A stretch of DNA of 64,000 nucleotides from Marisa cornuarietis (lineage: Eukaryota; Mollusca; Gastropoda; Architaenioglossa; Ampullariidae). Below are more notes on the stretch, generated by a model, which was given only the letters and a program-made list of their open reading frames with translations, ran no database searches and was not told where the DNA came from. The DNA itself is not shown here. The stretch spans positions 589,501 through 653,500 of the forward strand of contig SMMW01000080.1 of assembly GCA_004794655.1 (NCBI GenBank), written 5' to 3'. Numbering within the stretch: the stretch's first letter is position 1.

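Overview
The window is a piece of an animal nuclear genome. It is AT-rich, with many GT–AG introns, polypyrimidine tracts and interspersed retrotransposon and DNA-transposon remnants, and it has no prokaryotic features. The protein divergence and the mix of repeats suggest an invertebrate, probably a lophotrochozoan such as a gastropod mollusc; that placement is inference.

One gene on the + strand spans the whole window. It is the middle-to-late part of midasin (MDN1/Rea1), the giant dynein-like AAA+ ATPase that remodels pre-60S ribosomal particles. I place 59 exons (about 10.2 kb coding, roughly 3,400 residues), and all internal junctions are GT–AG and keep phase. Exons 1-6 give AAA module 5 and its lid, exons 7-13 give AAA module 6, exons 14-49 give the long helical linker, and exons 50-59 give the Asp/Glu-rich region. 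The first four AAA modules lie before the window, and the C-terminal MIDAS domain lies after it.

Other elements sit in the introns. Introns 1 and 5 share a dispersed repeat. Intron 6 (7437-15668) holds a nearly intact, young Ty3/gypsy-type LTR retrotransposon (8640-14986): 688-bp LTRs differing at one base, a CTCTG target duplication, a tRNA-Pro-like primer site and one long ORF. In that ORF the integrase lies before the reverse transcriptase, which is the Gmr1-like order. Intron 7 (15798-19294) contains a two-exon rhodopsin-class G-protein-coupled receptor gene on the opposite strand. Introns 12 and 52 carry related pogo/Tigger-type DNA transposon remnants, one keeping the C-terminal end of a transposase. 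Intron 38 carries a SINE-like piece and a broken non-LTR reverse transcriptase. Intron 17 is 13.5 kb and holds decayed LINE ends, simple repeats and no recognisable gene.

The most notable points are the Gmr1-like retrotransposon (with a single-base break in gag), the nested antisense receptor with a highly modified DRY region, and several places where repeats touch midasin splice sites (exons 13, 20, 24, 37 and 38). I see no CRISPR array, operon, rRNA or tRNA gene.
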